Shown here piece by piece: positions 36,294 to 47,774 of a stretch of DNA of 64,000 nt. A program made the position numbers and the translations under genes. How positions within the stretch are numbered: the stretch's first letter is position 1; every line of letters starts with the position of its first letter. The stretch covers positions 569,467,095 through 569,531,094 of the forward strand of contig NC_081405.1 in the NCBI RefSeq assembly GCF_030272615.1, in the 5' to 3' direction. Below the pieces are notes generated by a model that was given only the letters and a program-made list of their open reading frames with translations, was not told the DNA's origin and did no database searches. This stretch comes from Cryptomeria japonica. Its lineage: Eukaryota > Streptophyta > Pinopsida > Cupressales > Cupressaceae.

Positions 36294-36896
36294 GCGGCCT
36301 ATCGGCAATGAACTAGTTTTTTTGTCTACTTGCTATAAGCTGTGGACAAATTTTGTATCTTGAAACGTTTCAATTAATTGAATGAAAAAACCTTGACCGA
36401 TAAACTTTTGTATATTGCAACTTTTGAAATTTTGTATTTTGAATGACTATATAGTAATAGTATATATTTATAAAATTATAATCAACCATAATCAATGTAC
36501 AAATAATTAATGGAATGAATTGAATTGAATTTTTTTATAGCATTACATAAAAAGATCACAGTACTAAATTTATTTCCATTGTTTAACAAATAATTGAAAT
36601 AATGTAGCTCATATACAAAAAGTATTTGAAAGAAATTAATTAATAAAAATGAAATAGAATTATAGAAAGCATATTTATATCCATAAGAATGTAAGAGGCA
36701 AAGTGAAACAAACTGGAATTTGAAAAATTATCATTAAATTATTTATGCTTTTGAAATTTACAATTTTTTCGTCAGAGACTTGAGTCCCCCAAAAACTTAA
36801 AAGCCAAAATGAGTGAGCCTCTAGCACTCAGCCTGTTAGGGTTCAAGGACATAGGAAAAAAAAACTACAGGTAGTGGAATTGTTTACAATTTTTCC
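36294..36896. other. AT-rich interval within hAT-2, no gene seen
   Basis: Sequence between two converging small pseudogenes. I see no gene or structured repeat. Confidence 0.4.
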
Positions 36897-37468
36897 CTAT
36901 GAATCTGCCCCTCCTTCCATGTAGAATTCTTCAGACAACATAAGCTGAGAGAATTCTTCAAGCCACATGTAGTTTGGAAAGTCATCCAGGAGGAACCATT
37001 TCCAGAGGAAGTCCTTGCTAATCCACACCGATTTTCTGTGACGCGTCAGCTGCTCTGCATTCAGGTTTAGGAGAAACGGTTGCCTGGCCACTGGCAGTGT
37101 TTGGTCAGGGAGGAGAAGCTTGGATAAATCAATCGCCCAAGGGATCCCCACCCCTACTCTGCAAGAACGACAAGAGTAATGTCATCTCCGAGGAAGTCTT
37201 CCTTAAAAACCTTCCTCAACAGCATCAGCATATCCACCTTATCTCCTCCCAAGTCCAGAAGAGACGCTAAGAAGCGGGATGTAAGGTCCGTGTTAACACG
37301 GTACCTATTTTCATTTTGTAGAAATTCTCTACCCAGCACCATCCGCACAACTTCATTGGTGAACGACCCAACCTCCTTGCAGACTAATTGGAGGGTTGGG
37401 TCTCTAACGGAGCCTAGAAAGGCCCTCTGGTCCTTTGCAGAAATGCTTCTCAAGCGGGGAGTGTCCAT
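36897..37468 (-). pseudogene. hAT-2 second small cargo gene of unknown function, frameshifted
   Basis: ATG at 37468 opens MDTPRLRSISAKDQRAFLGS ... DLGGDKVDMLMLLRKVFKED ... DITLVVLAE. A TAG lies at 37154, and the sense continues one frame over as GIPWAIDLSKLLLPDQTLPV ... WKWFLLDDFPNYMWLEEF, ending at 36897. About 190 residues in total. No motif is recognised. The codon-like pattern and the single break suggest a decayed gene, one of three cargo genes in the element. Confidence 0.5.
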
Positions 37469-37499
37469 CTTGAGAAAACAGATTAACAAATTAAACAAC

Positions 37500-38090
37500 C
37501 TGAGCAGTGAGCCTATAAACCTAAAATACCGTGAGCTCTAACGATTTATCTACTAAATGGCAAAGGCTAATTGAAGATGAAAGAAGCAGAGATCGTATAT
37601 AAATTGTTGAAGCTCTTGATTGTAATAATTACTTCTTTAATAGTATTAACTGCTATAAAATTTTTTAAATCTTTCGTATCTCTGCAAATCTTTCCCATAA
37701 ATGCACGAGTGTGCGAAATTGGAAACAGCTATGAACCAGTACCAAATTGGCAAGTATCACATTGGAAGTCATTTGCATAGAGTGGATTGTCGTAAATGAA
37801 AAGATATATATTAAATGAACGAAATTATCGATTGTGATTCGTGACATTTGATACATGTCTATTGAATCCAATTCCATTCCGGGCACTTTCTGGTGAGCTA
37901 TGTTCTCTTCAGAAAATTGGGCCGAAATAAAACTTCAGCCATTGATATACGATCATCGAATGGTTTAAAATCATTGATAAATTTTAGGTATGTGTCACCC
38001 TCTACGTGTCAAGGAGGCCACGCTTATTGATACATCGTGCAGAGTCCCGACTCAATGTATTATGTGATGTGATGTACTGATGTGATGTGA
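37500..38090. other. Interval within hAT-2 with a diverged array unit and a TGATG microsatellite
   Basis: 37876-37960 resembles the array units at 33889-34960 (CCGGGCAC ... GGGCCGAAAT ... GCCATTGAT). Near 38060-38095 TGTGATG repeats several times. No gene is seen. Confidence 0.5.
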
Positions 38091-38094
38091 TGTG

Positions 38095-38496
38095 CCTTGT
38101 CTATTAATGGCAATGAATTTATGAAATCGCCAATGAATTATATATTATATCATAAATAACAAAATATTCGCCAAAATATTTAAATAATTTTCAAGCGGTG
38201 GATAAAAATCGCCAATACATTTAAATAATTTTTCCTTCGGAGTAAAATTTTTCGCTCATACAATTATATATTTGTTCCTTTTAACAATAATTATTCGCCT
38301 CCCACAATAAATATTTTCCCCATAGAACAAGGTATTATTCGCCAGAAATTTATGGCATTTTCGCACACTAGAAAAAAAATCGCGAATACAAAATAATTTT
38401 TTCGTCATTTAAAAAAAAAATTTCCCCCCGAAAATAATGTCTGATTCGCCAGGATTTTACACAGTTGCCCGGGGGGGTTTCTTAAAGTTATCCCTG
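38095..38496 (+). promoter_or_regulatory. hAT-2 right terminus and subterminal repeats
   Basis: TTCGCC, ATCGCC or GGCGAA-like motifs recur about ten times (for example near 38128, 38168, 38208, 38295, 38338 and 38447) up to the inverted terminal repeat at 38483-38496. This mirrors the left end and argues that both ends belong to one element. Confidence 0.7.
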
Positions 38497-38504
38497 CATG
38501 TGCA
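38497..38504. other. hAT-2 target-site duplication, right copy (CATGTGCA)
   Basis: This copy keeps the original Copia-2 sequence; the left copy has one change (last base G). Confidence 0.9.
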
Positions 38505-40151
38505 TCTAGAGAAGTCATCAATAAAAGTGTGTACATACTTGGCCCCAGAAAAAGAAGGAGTGGGAAAAGACATGAGATCACTGTGAGTCAACTCCAAGGG
38601 TGACAAAGCACGAGGGGCTCTTCCCTTCAGAAAGGGATCTGTGTGACGATTTCCAAGCACACAACAATGACAAACACCATCAGTGTAGGAAATCTCTGGG
38701 AGCCCAAGAACAAGTGCCTGTGTACTCATCCGTTGAAGATATCAGTAATTGACATGACCCAAATGCTCATGCCAAAGATTACTCACTGAATTTGCATGTA
38801 CTATAAGAGACGAACCTGCACCCGTAGAGGGCTCAAATCCATCAAATCTGTATAGATGAGATGCAGTATCAAAACTCCCAGTAGCCACAACTAAATCAGA
38901 GTCATGGAGGTCCCGAATAACCACATCATGTGGTGAGAACTCAACTGTCTTACCAGAGCCAAAATGGAAAATCTGATAAATGGATAGGAGGTTCATTGAT
39001 ATGTCAGGGAAAACCAGAACATCCTGCAGAGTACCCCCATCCAAAGAGATGAAACCTGAACCCAAGACTGAAAGCTGAACTAAGTCACCCACTGCAATCT
39101 GTGAAGTACCACAAGAGGCAAGAGAAGTAACCAACTGCTGAGTGTGAGTCAAATGGTGAGAAGAACCACAATCTAATATCCAAGTGGACCCATAGGTAGA
39201 AGCTCAAGCAGTGAGAGTATGACCTTTCCCTGTGGAAGGCGAAGATGCTTGAGGTGAGGAGATGTGGTGCTAATGCATGGCTTCCTCTAAAGCCTCTAAG
39301 CATTTCCAACACCTAGAAATTGGATGTCCTTCCTTGCCACAAAAAATGCAAGTGTCTCCTGATTTCTTCTTAGTATTGGAGGAAGACTCACCAGACTGTG
39401 AAGATTTCCCATCTTTCGGAGGAAATGGTGGTTTAGAATTAGACTTAGGAGGTGGCTTGGAGGAATGCTTACTGCCTGCAGAATTCTTATTTGGGTTTGG
39501 TTTTTGCTTTTTCTTCTCCTTAGAGGACTAAGCAACCAATGCTTTGTTCTTGGACCCTAAGAGCATGTCCAACTGAGAAAGATGAGACTTCTCATGAGAC
39601 AAACACTCACAAAAGACATCAAAGGTAGGCATGGTGAAACAGACACCCAAGCCACCCATGGTGGAGTAGAAAGTAGAGGCAAAAAATTGAAAATGACCCC
39701 GAAGCTTTGAAAGAATCAAGTGAATGCACTCTATGTCTATCTTGATCTTACCACATCCCTGAAGAATAGATCTGGTAGTCTTGAACTTGTTCAAAAAATC
39801 CTCAATTGTGGGAAAGGAATCAAGTGATAAGGAAACCAACTCTGCCTCAATCTGTAATGCCTAAAGCTCATTAACCCTCTCGAAGAGAGACTCAAACTTT
39901 AACCACATAGCGCGGGGAGTGAGAAACTTATCAAGGTGAAATAGAAGACTGTCGGGGACATGCAAAGAGAGTAAACCCATGGCCTCATCCATCTTGTATC
40001 TATGCTGAAGAAGATCAAAAGGATGCTGCAATAGAGGTTGAACCTTATACAAATAAGAGCACAACCATCACGCCCAGCGAAGCCTCGTGATGCGGGGCTT
40101 CCAGGTGTGATATTTGTGTGATCTCAAAAACTCAACTGAAGGATCTGCCAT
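38505..40151 (-). pseudogene. Copia-2 gag, protease and start of integrase (5' half)
   Basis: ATG at 40149-40151 gives MADPSVEFLRSHKYHTWK. A gag domain follows (MDEAMGLLSLHVPDSLLFHL, FTMPTFDVFCECLSHEKSHL), then zinc knuckle CIFCGKEGHPISRC (near 39310-39350), protease WILDCGSSHHLT (Cys where the family has Ser or Thr), and the pre-integrase zinc motif (LWHEHLGHVNY ... CHCCVLG). The integrase start KYVHTFIDDFSRCTC is cut by hAT-2 at 38505. Stops include a TGA near 40074, one at 39861, one at 39528 and a TGA after HVNY near 38740, where Copia-1 has Arg. It continues at 17942. Confidence 0.9.
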
Positions 40152-41434
40152 GAAAACTTTGCACCTGCACCTACTTGTTGGTTTATTTTATTATGTGATC
40201 TTTTAGAATAGACAAAAGATGCAGAACATTTTGTTTGTTTTGAGATTTTTGGTATTTTGGATTTCTGATATAAATGATAGAAAGCGAGGGAAAAACACCC
40301 CCCCACAATAGGTAAACCCAAACCCTAGTACATACTGAGAAGGAAGTAGTGCATAAACAAAAAAAGTTCAAACTGAAAGCTCACGTACCTGAATAAAAAC
40401 ATGAGAAACAAGATCACATATCTGAAAAGAGCATGCTGAGAGCTTTCCAACACCTATTAGGTTTTGAACAATAGAGTCTGGTTGCCCATTCTATGGCTCT
40501 GGAAGTGTAGAAAAGAGTCCCTACTTTGACTAGAAAAAAGTACAGTCAAATAGAAAAATCAAGCAAAAAATCCAACACCACGAGGTCCAGCTCGGAACCA
40601 ACTTTCTGACGCCTATTCATTTTTAAAAAAAATGACTCTGTATGCTCAAGATATGGCCAAAAAATGAACCCCCCTTAAAGAGACAAGAGGGTGGAGGTCC
40701 GATGGCAGGGGCCTGGTAGTGGTGGCACTCCAGCGGCGCTCCGGGGAGGAGTAGCGGAGTGGTGGAGAGGGAGTGGTAGTGATGGTGATAGCCAAGATGG
40801 CCAACGGGGGAGAGGAGGGCTGGAGTGGAGTGGCGGCCAGGCGCCGACGGCGGTCTCCGGCGGTGGGAGCAGAAGCCGATGACGAGAGTAGGGGAAGCCG
40901 GCTGTGAGAGAAAGGGAAGCCAGTGGTGGGAGAAGGGTCCAGTAGGGGTCGACAGGGCTGACAGGGGGCCTGCGCTGACAAGTCTGGTCAGCTAGACTGT
41001 CAGGGGTACGAAGTACCCTCTGAACCCCAACTTCAAATTTTTTTGTGATTTTCCAAAAAATTTTTTTGCCTTTTTCCAATAAGTTTTGATTTTTGATTTT
41101 TTTATTATGTTTTTTTTCAAAAAAAAATTAAATTGGCCTGCATGCCGTAAAAAGGTCAAAATTATTTATTTGAAATTTTTTCTCGAACTGCATGCCAGGG
41201 TCGTACGCCTTGGTAGTGAAGAAAAATTACCCCCAGATGCTCAGGAGTCAAAACTAGGCAAGTTTTATATGACTATAGGGGTTTTTGGGCCTTTTGAGTA
41301 TGATGGTGAGGTTAGTTTAGGCCCAAAGTGCTCAGAAAAATGCCTATCCCTAAGTGCATAAAAAAATTCCTGAAACCCCAGATCATCTTCCAATGCAAAA
41401 ATTCTCAAAAAAAGAATAGATAGCTGCAAATCGA
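40152..41434 (-). other. Copia-2 long 5' leader with GC-rich island
   Basis: About 1.3 kb lies between gag and the LTR. It has a GC-rich island at 40680-40990 next to poly-T/A runs at 41035-41130, the same plan as the Copia-1 leader. A 134-codon frame (41079-40675, element strand) spans the island. The expected TGGTATCAGAGCC primer-binding site is not recognisable next to the LTR. Confidence 0.6.
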
Positions 41435-41799
41435 CGTGAGAGTTGATAAATACAACACCATAGAAGCCTAAAGATCTCTGCAAGATAAATAACCTATTAC
41501 AAAGAGAAGCAAGGAAGCAAATAACAGAAAAAACAATACACAAAAAATATGCTCAAAAAGATGAGAGCTCAATACTCACAAAATGTGTAATGTGATAATC
41601 AAACAAGGAAAAGAAAAATAACCTCTAATATGTCAAGAAACCCTAAAAGGGAAAACCTAGGCTTGCACATAATAATTAATAAAAAAATTAATAATTATGC
41701 ACCTAATGTTAGCTTAAGTGTAAAAAGAGATAATAGGGAACTTAAAGAATTAAACAAATTTTGTTTAATTAATCAAGTAAAGACCCGATCACTATAACA
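41435..41799 (-). repeat. Copia-2 5' LTR (element sense), 365 bp
   Basis: It aligns without gaps to 15000-15364, about 94% identical by eye. The inner end reads CGTGAG where the other LTR has TGTGAG. It is followed by the AGACA target copy at 41800-41804. Confidence 0.95.
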
Positions 41800-43961
41800 A
41801 GACAATGCTGCCCTCATTGTCATATATTCTTATAACCTAATCTAGTTTCAATAAAATTCCTTTTAATATATCCTTATTTATATAAAATCACATTTTTTTA
41901 ATGGCAATTTGCTCTTCTTTCATAACTTTGATCCCATATTATGATCCTTAATTAAGTAACTAAATTTTTATAAATTGTGATGCTTAATTATGATCCCAAC
42001 TTCACACTCTCCTTATCACTTGGTTTAGTCTCCATTACCCTAGATTAATTTAGGACCATTTATAGCCTTGACTTCATCACCAACTCAAAGAGATGTGTCC
42101 AATTCTATTTTAAATTTTTGTCATTTTATTTTGTACTTTATTCATTGTAAAAAACTAAAATTAGGACAAGATCTAATATCACAAGTCTATATTCTCACAT
42201 CCCCCTTTCAGAGTACCCATTTTGGTTTGACTACGGTACCCAGCTCCTTAGTCTTGCCACGATATTTTAAAATTCAAATATTTCATGTGTCAGTCTTAAC
42301 ATTGTAGAATTTTGTCTTGATTTGGTATTTGATTATTGTATTTCATATTTTTATAAAAAATAAGCCTTATGAGTCATATATAAGCCAACATATTTTCTCA
42401 TATAAACTAATGATTGAAATGACAACAAAGCTATATGAGATTGATCACTCCACTCTACAAATCTAAAACATTATCTAAAATATCAAGTTTTCAATATTAT
42501 TGCAAGATGATTTAATCGTCAAGGGATGTTGGATGATGATAAGGATTAATGATTTTTGATTAAGTTGTAGCTCTCCTCAATGATTTGGTATGAATTTATA
42601 TTGTCCTCACATTTCTAAGTTTTAATCTTCAAATCTAGAATTTATTATTATATTTGTTGTCCTTTATGAATTTATGCACTCTTTAGTTGGTTTATACACC
42701 ACTTTTGGTTCATTCATATAGGGATACACTCTAATACACTTGAATAGGGTTTAATTTTATGTTTTATGCATATCAATAGTTGCTACAATATTTTACATTA
42801 GGTTTAGAGTACACATTTTATTTCAACATCTATTTGACTATTCATTGAGGTAAGAATAACACAACAATGGGTTGACTATGATAAGATCCTATATAGCCAC
42901 AATCATTTTTCCTCCCTTTGTGCTTGTGTAGGTAGAGATCCAAAACTGTATGATAGTGCTAACGTTCACGAATATGGTATTTATAAAGACAGAGATTGAT
43001 ATCATTGCAAATTTAGGAGAAAAAATCCTAGACAGGGGCACCTTATGACTTAGACTCACCTATTTCAATTATATTTTTAGGAGACAACAGTTTTGAGTTT
43101 TCTTTTTATAGATTTTGACATTTTCTTTAACATATGAAACTCTAGGATAGGGGCACCCAGCACTTTAGTCTAGCACAAAACCCTCATTTTTCAGCTATAT
43201 GTGTCTATATTTTTGGTACTTTATGTTACCTCCTATATTTTTTTAATTTAATTTTATTAGTTTTTATTGTCATTCATGCATGCTTAATGGCCTAATTAGA
43301 CAAAATATCAATTAATCAATCATTCTTCATTGCAACAAAAGAATAAAATCCTAGTTAATGATATCGAGTTTCCCCAATCCATAGTAAGAATTGTAATTGT
43401 TTCTAGATTAGATTGTGTTATTAATTTTTTTCATCAACATTTTGGATCCCCCAAAATAATCCATATCCTTGGGGATCTCTATTATCATACTAATGATGAT
43501 TCAAAGTGTGATTCAAAATGTTGATAAAAAATTAATAACACAATCTAATCTAGAAACAATTACAATATAACTTAAGTATTTTTTTTATCTTTGATTATAG
43601 TTAGCTAAACTGAACACCTTTGGTCTATTCATGATCTAATGTTTTATGGAAGAAAGGTTGGTTCTAGTTAAATTACTAGCTAGTTTATTCCATCTCTTTT
43701 GATTCTAAAAAGATTAAAATAAATTTGCATGCAATGTTTATGTCTTGTACGACATTTTTATTAATTTATTAATTGATTGAATTCTTTATTATTTCATTAT
43801 ATTACTTCATTTAAAAAATTGGTTAAAAATAAGTATTTTCTTTTAAGATTAGAAAACCAAAACTTTGAAACATAATTTTTCTATCCCTTAATCAACATTT
43901 CCATCTTGTCCGCATTTTCTTCTACTTCTTTCTCTAATACAGTCTTCTATCAACACATATC
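41800..43961. repeat. Duplicated segment unit A, part 3 (matches 56923-59081)
   Basis: AT-rich host-like DNA collinear with unit B and ending at the Copia-3 LTR. No gene is supported. It includes a foldback element at 43391-43565. Confidence 0.85.
43391..43565. mobile_element. Foldback MITE-like element, 175 bp, unit A copy
   Basis: The left arm TTGTAATTGTTTCTAGATTA (on to about 43445) is the inverse of the right arm ending near 43565, about 50 bp each, around a 65-70 bp centre. Unit B has the same structure at 58514-58688, also 175 bp. A TA flank in unit B hints at a Tc1/mariner-type target. Confidence 0.7.
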
Positions 43962-45032
43962 TGTTGGTATTATGGATGACTTCATCATGTGATGGATTGG
44001 TTTGGTCATTGATGTCAACACTTATATTCTTGGAGGTCTACATTATTGATTTGACACTCTGGTTATATGGGTTTATTGTTGAACTGGCACATTCTGGTCT
44101 TGACATGGATATTGGCTTATGCACAATCACTGGTATATGCTTCACCGACAGGTTAAATGGTTCACCGACAGTGATGATGACTTGTTATCATATGGAGATA
44201 ATTTGGTTCTGTCGAAGACATGCGTTGGATGTTTGGATTTGGTGTTTTTCTTATTGGACTAATCGGGTTCACATATTTTCCTTTACCAGCAGATAACTCT
44301 AGGTTATGGATCGGTACAAGATATCATGTTCGAGATCAGCATGACATATTTTGGAATTGATTTATTGATTGATTATTGTGTAAATGTATTGAGGATGACA
44401 TATTGTATTACATCAAGATGTAATATCTTTAGTGAGCTGACCTTATGATGAGGTCTTAGGTTTTGTATAAATAATTGTAAGATCTTATTGAAGATAATTA
44501 TAGAGAAAAAATAAGCAGATGCTTGTGCGAATCACGTAGATATTATGTAAAGGTTGAAGGAAAGGTTATGAAGGTGTTTGGCACTCATTGTCAGAGCTTA
44601 AACTAGTACTGAATCCAACATTGCAGATGCTATATTAAAGTAGTACATTATTATTGGATTTAACCATCAAATTGTAGTCAGTGTGACTCCTATTTTGTGA
44701 TTGAGCAGTGAGCTCTATGCAGTTGACCTTTCTGCATGTGCAGACCCCATTATTGTATTCACTTACTATTTGCAGTAGTATCATCTGATTGTGGGTAAGG
44801 TTTCCCACTGTGGTTTTTCCCCTTACAGGGTTTCCATGTCAAAATCGTTGTATCATGTGTTGTGGATGTTGTTTCTCTTTCTGTTTCATGCATTAATTTA
44901 TACCAGTATTAATATAAGTGTTAATCTGTTTTACCCGCACCAAGTTTTAAGTTGGAATAATTTGTTTTGGGTTGTAATTTATTGACAACTTATTCAATCC
45001 CTTCTCTCAGTTGTCCTTCCTAGTTCCTCACA
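43962..45032 (+). repeat. Copia-3A 5' LTR, about 1,071 bp
   Basis: It starts TGTTGGTATTATGGATGA and ends TTCCTCACA, directly before a primer-binding site. The block GTGGTTTTTCCCCTTACAGG at about 44812 resembles a motif common near the 3' end of plant Copia LTRs. There is no second LTR in the window because the element is cut at about 46546. Confidence 0.8.
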
Positions 45033-45033
45033 A

Positions 45034-45047
45034 TTGGTATCAAAGCC
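45034..45047 (+). other. Copia-3A primer-binding site
   Basis: TTGGTATCAAAGCC sits one base inside the LTR, one base off the usual initiator-Met form (TCAGAGCC). Confidence 0.85.
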
Positions 45048-45089
45048 TAGTCCTCTTTTTGCAGAAGCCTAATAGCTTGAGGAGATCCT

Positions 45090-46546
45090 ATGGCAACAAA
45101 TATATCTAGGAAGGACAGTCCTAAACTTGATGGAAGTAACTATGGTATATGGAAGATAAAAATTGAAACACATCTGAACTGCATTGGAAGAGATATATGG
45201 GAGGTTACAAAGAATGGCTATGTTGGTCATACTCCGAATCACCATCATCCACCGACATTGACTAAAGACTTGGAGAATGATTGCGAAGCAAGAGAAGCAC
45301 TTCTGAGCGCATGATCATATCAACAAATCATGGGATTATTAGACCGATCTACTGCAAAATCTATTTGGGATAAACTAGAAACATTGAATGAAGGACATAC
45401 CACTGTCAAAATTGCAAAACTGGAATGTTACCGTGTCAAGTATGAAAGTTTAAAAATGGAAGAGGATGAAAGAATTTCTACATTTATGGAAAGAGTTAAT
45501 GAAATCATTTTAGGAATACAATGTTGTGGAGGATCTTTAAGTGAAGATGAAATTGTTTCTAAAGTTGTAAGAGCTTTTCCACTGGATTACAAAATGAAAG
45601 TGACAACTATTAATGAGTTGAGAACAATGCCTAATACATCAATTTCTAGAGATACTTTGGTTGGAAAAATTTGAGCATTTGATCTTAAAGAATTTGGTCT
45701 TGTTGCAACAGTCAAAACTAATATAGCTTTGAAAGCATCATCATCATCATCATCATCTAACAAATCTAATTGGAAAGCACTTTATGCAAAAGAACTTGAA
45801 GATATCAGGAGAGAAAATGAAGAACTTGAAGAACTTGAAGCACTATTCGTAAAGTAGATGCCTAAAGTTCTAGCAGGGAGTATTAAAGTAAAGCACCTTT
45901 CAAATGTTTTAATTGCAATAAAGTTGGTCATATGGCTTCTAGGTGTCCTGATAGACATGCAAGGCTAAGTGAGGAAGCAAAGAGAACATGTAAGCCTAAC
46001 CCTGAATATCAGAGAAAAGTCATGTTACTATGCAAATGAAGGTGTTACAGATGATTCAGATGAAGATCCAATAGATAGTGGATGGGCATTTGTTGCATTA
46101 AAAGAAGATCCACCGATACCTATTGTCAAATTGGTCGAATAGGCATTAGTAGCAAAAATTGAAGAAAAGGATGAATGGATCATTGATAGTGGATGCTCCC
46201 ATCATATGACTAGTGATAAAAGCAAATTCTTGTCATTATAGGAAATTCATGGAGGTCTAGTTAGATTTGGAGATGATAAAGCTTATTTAATCAAAGGAAG
46301 AGGCACTATATCTTTGGATGGTAAGTACTGACAATGTTTATTATGTTGAAGGTTTAAAGCATAATCTTTTCAGTGTTGGTCAGTTACTGGGAAAAGGATT
46401 TCAATTACAATTCAAGAATGGAAAATGCAAAATCATGAATGGAACTGGATTAGAAATTGCAACTGGTAATCAAACTAAAAGTAATATCTTTCACTTGAAT
46501 ATCAATGATAAGACATATTTGATTGCACACATTGATGAAAGTTATG
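45090..46546 (+). pseudogene. Copia-3A gag and start of pol, truncated
   Basis: ATG 45090 opens MATNISRKDSPKLDGSNYG, a Copia gag N-terminus. The gag body follows (AKSIWDKLETLNEGHTTVKI, FMERVNEIILGIQCCGGSLS), a Ser run from a CAT microsatellite (about 45738), a frameshifted zinc-knuckle region, protease WIIDSGCSHHMT and the pre-integrase start (VYYVEGLKHNLFSVGQLL). Stops include a TGA at 45312, a TGA at 45672, TAG near 45856 and 46139, and frameshifts around 45890-46010. Similarity to Copia-3B stops abruptly at about 46546, so the rest of pol and the 3' LTR are deleted. Confidence 0.88.
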
Positions 46547-47195
46547 TCTTTATTTATATCGTATATTTTTTCAATGTTAGTTGAGTGATTAGGGATTGAC
46601 ATATAGATAATCTATGTAAATTGTTACTAGATTCATCTTGGTTTCATAAAAAATACTTTGAATTTTTTTTGAGAGAATAATAAAAATAAAATTCATATTC
46701 TAATAGAAAAATGAAGAAAAGAATTTTAATATTCAAAATAAAAGCAATATTTTGATAGAAAAAAGAAGGAAAGAATCTTAATTTTCAATTTAGAAATATC
46801 AAAATTATTTTATATGTTTCAGATTAAAAATATAATGTTTCTAAATTAAAACAATCAAAATTACATTTTAGTTTTCGAGTTTGAAACATCATCAAAAAGA
46901 TCATTTATGTTTCTAAATTTTAATCATATCTTATTTATCTTATTTACAAAGATCAACAAAAATATTTATATCTTATTTATCTTTTAGTTGAGTTTGAATA
47001 AATTAATTTGTTTTAAAATTTAAAAAATTAGTTCCATTTGAATAGTTTTCTACAAATTTTTAACTAAAACACTTCAATTTTTAAAAGGTTCAAATAATAA
47101 TCATGTATAATATAATTTTTTTTTTATTATTTAGATATTCTTTTAAAATTTAATTAAATATTTCAAATTATTTTGGAAAAGGTTAAACCCTCAAT
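46547..47195. other. AT-rich junction interval, no gene seen
   Basis: Very AT-rich sequence with AAAATTTA-type runs directly after the truncation of Copia-3A. I see no element ends or reading frames. Confidence 0.5.
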
Positions 47196-47310
47196 TAAAT
47201 TTTTGGTTTAATAAGGTTAGGGTTTAATAGCATTAAGTAAGATTTTGGTATAATTATAGTTAGGGTTAGGGTTGCATTAGGAATAGGGTTAGTGTTTAAT
47301 TTTGTTAAGT
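47196..47310 (+). repeat. Short G-rich telomere-like stretch (TTAGGG sense)
   Basis: GGTTAGGGTTTAAT, AGTTAGGGTTAGGGTT and AATAGGGTTAGTG occur within about 110 bp, opposite in sense to the CCCTAA array to the right. Confidence 0.7.
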
Positions 47311-47774
47311 TTAGGGATAGAATAAATGTTACAATGAAGATATTTTTTATTAAAAGAAAATTTAAAGTTTTGAAAAATGTGTATATTTTGAATTTATATT
47401 ATAAGGTTATTTTTATTATAAGAAAGTTTAATATTTTTTATAATGTTTTTTTTTTTTCAAATTTCATTTCATAAAAATATGAAATATTGAAAAAATCATA
47501 AGTACATAATAATGAAGATTTTTTTTAATATTACATAAGAAAATAATAATAAGTTTTATGAATGCATTATCTTACAATAGTAAACCTAATTGTAGCATAA
47601 CCTTAATCATAAACCTAATCTTAAAGGATTTTATAGGTCAAAGGTTGAAGGACTATAGAAGACATCTTCGTCAGGGGACTCGATAACTTGGCAATTATCC
47701 TTCGGCTACAAGGGTAAAACTTTGGTGAAGTATGAAATGGATGCGTTAGTAGGACATTGAGATGGGTAGATAGG

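Larger units (their letters stand above)
17951..38496 (+). mobile_element. hAT-2: giant hAT-like element with cargo (20,546 bp; about 13.7 kb without Copia-1)
   Basis: The left terminus CAGCGATTACTTTA (17951-17964) and the right terminus, complement CAGGGATAACTTTA (38483-38496), match at 12 of 14 positions and start with CAG as hAT termini do. Both are flanked by the 8-bp duplication in the Copia-2 integrase. GGCGAA/TTCGCC motifs crowd both ends. Contents are the transposase on +, Copia-1 nested at its 3' end, a long converging pseudogene on -, a tandem array, and two further broken small genes. Everything between the duplications arrived as one insertion or as later nests inside it. Known plant hATs are mostly 2-6 kb, so the size and gene content are unusual. 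Confidence 0.88.
15000..41799 (-). mobile_element. Copia-2: Ty1/copia retrotransposon split by hAT-2
   Basis: Two 365-bp LTRs, a perfect AGACA duplication and an empty site in unit B define one insertion. The internal region is in two pieces: 38505-41434 (leader, gag, protease, start of integrase) and 15365-17942 (rest of integrase, RT, RNase H). Both read on the minus strand and are cut at the same integrase codon by hAT-2. Without the 20,554-bp insert and its target copy the element is about 6.2 kb. The LTRs differ at about 22 of 365 positions by eye. Confidence 0.95.

Noticed and set aside
45735-45760. CATCAT run as a regulatory repeat
   Set aside because: It is a small in-frame microsatellite giving a Ser run in the gag of both Copia-3 copies.
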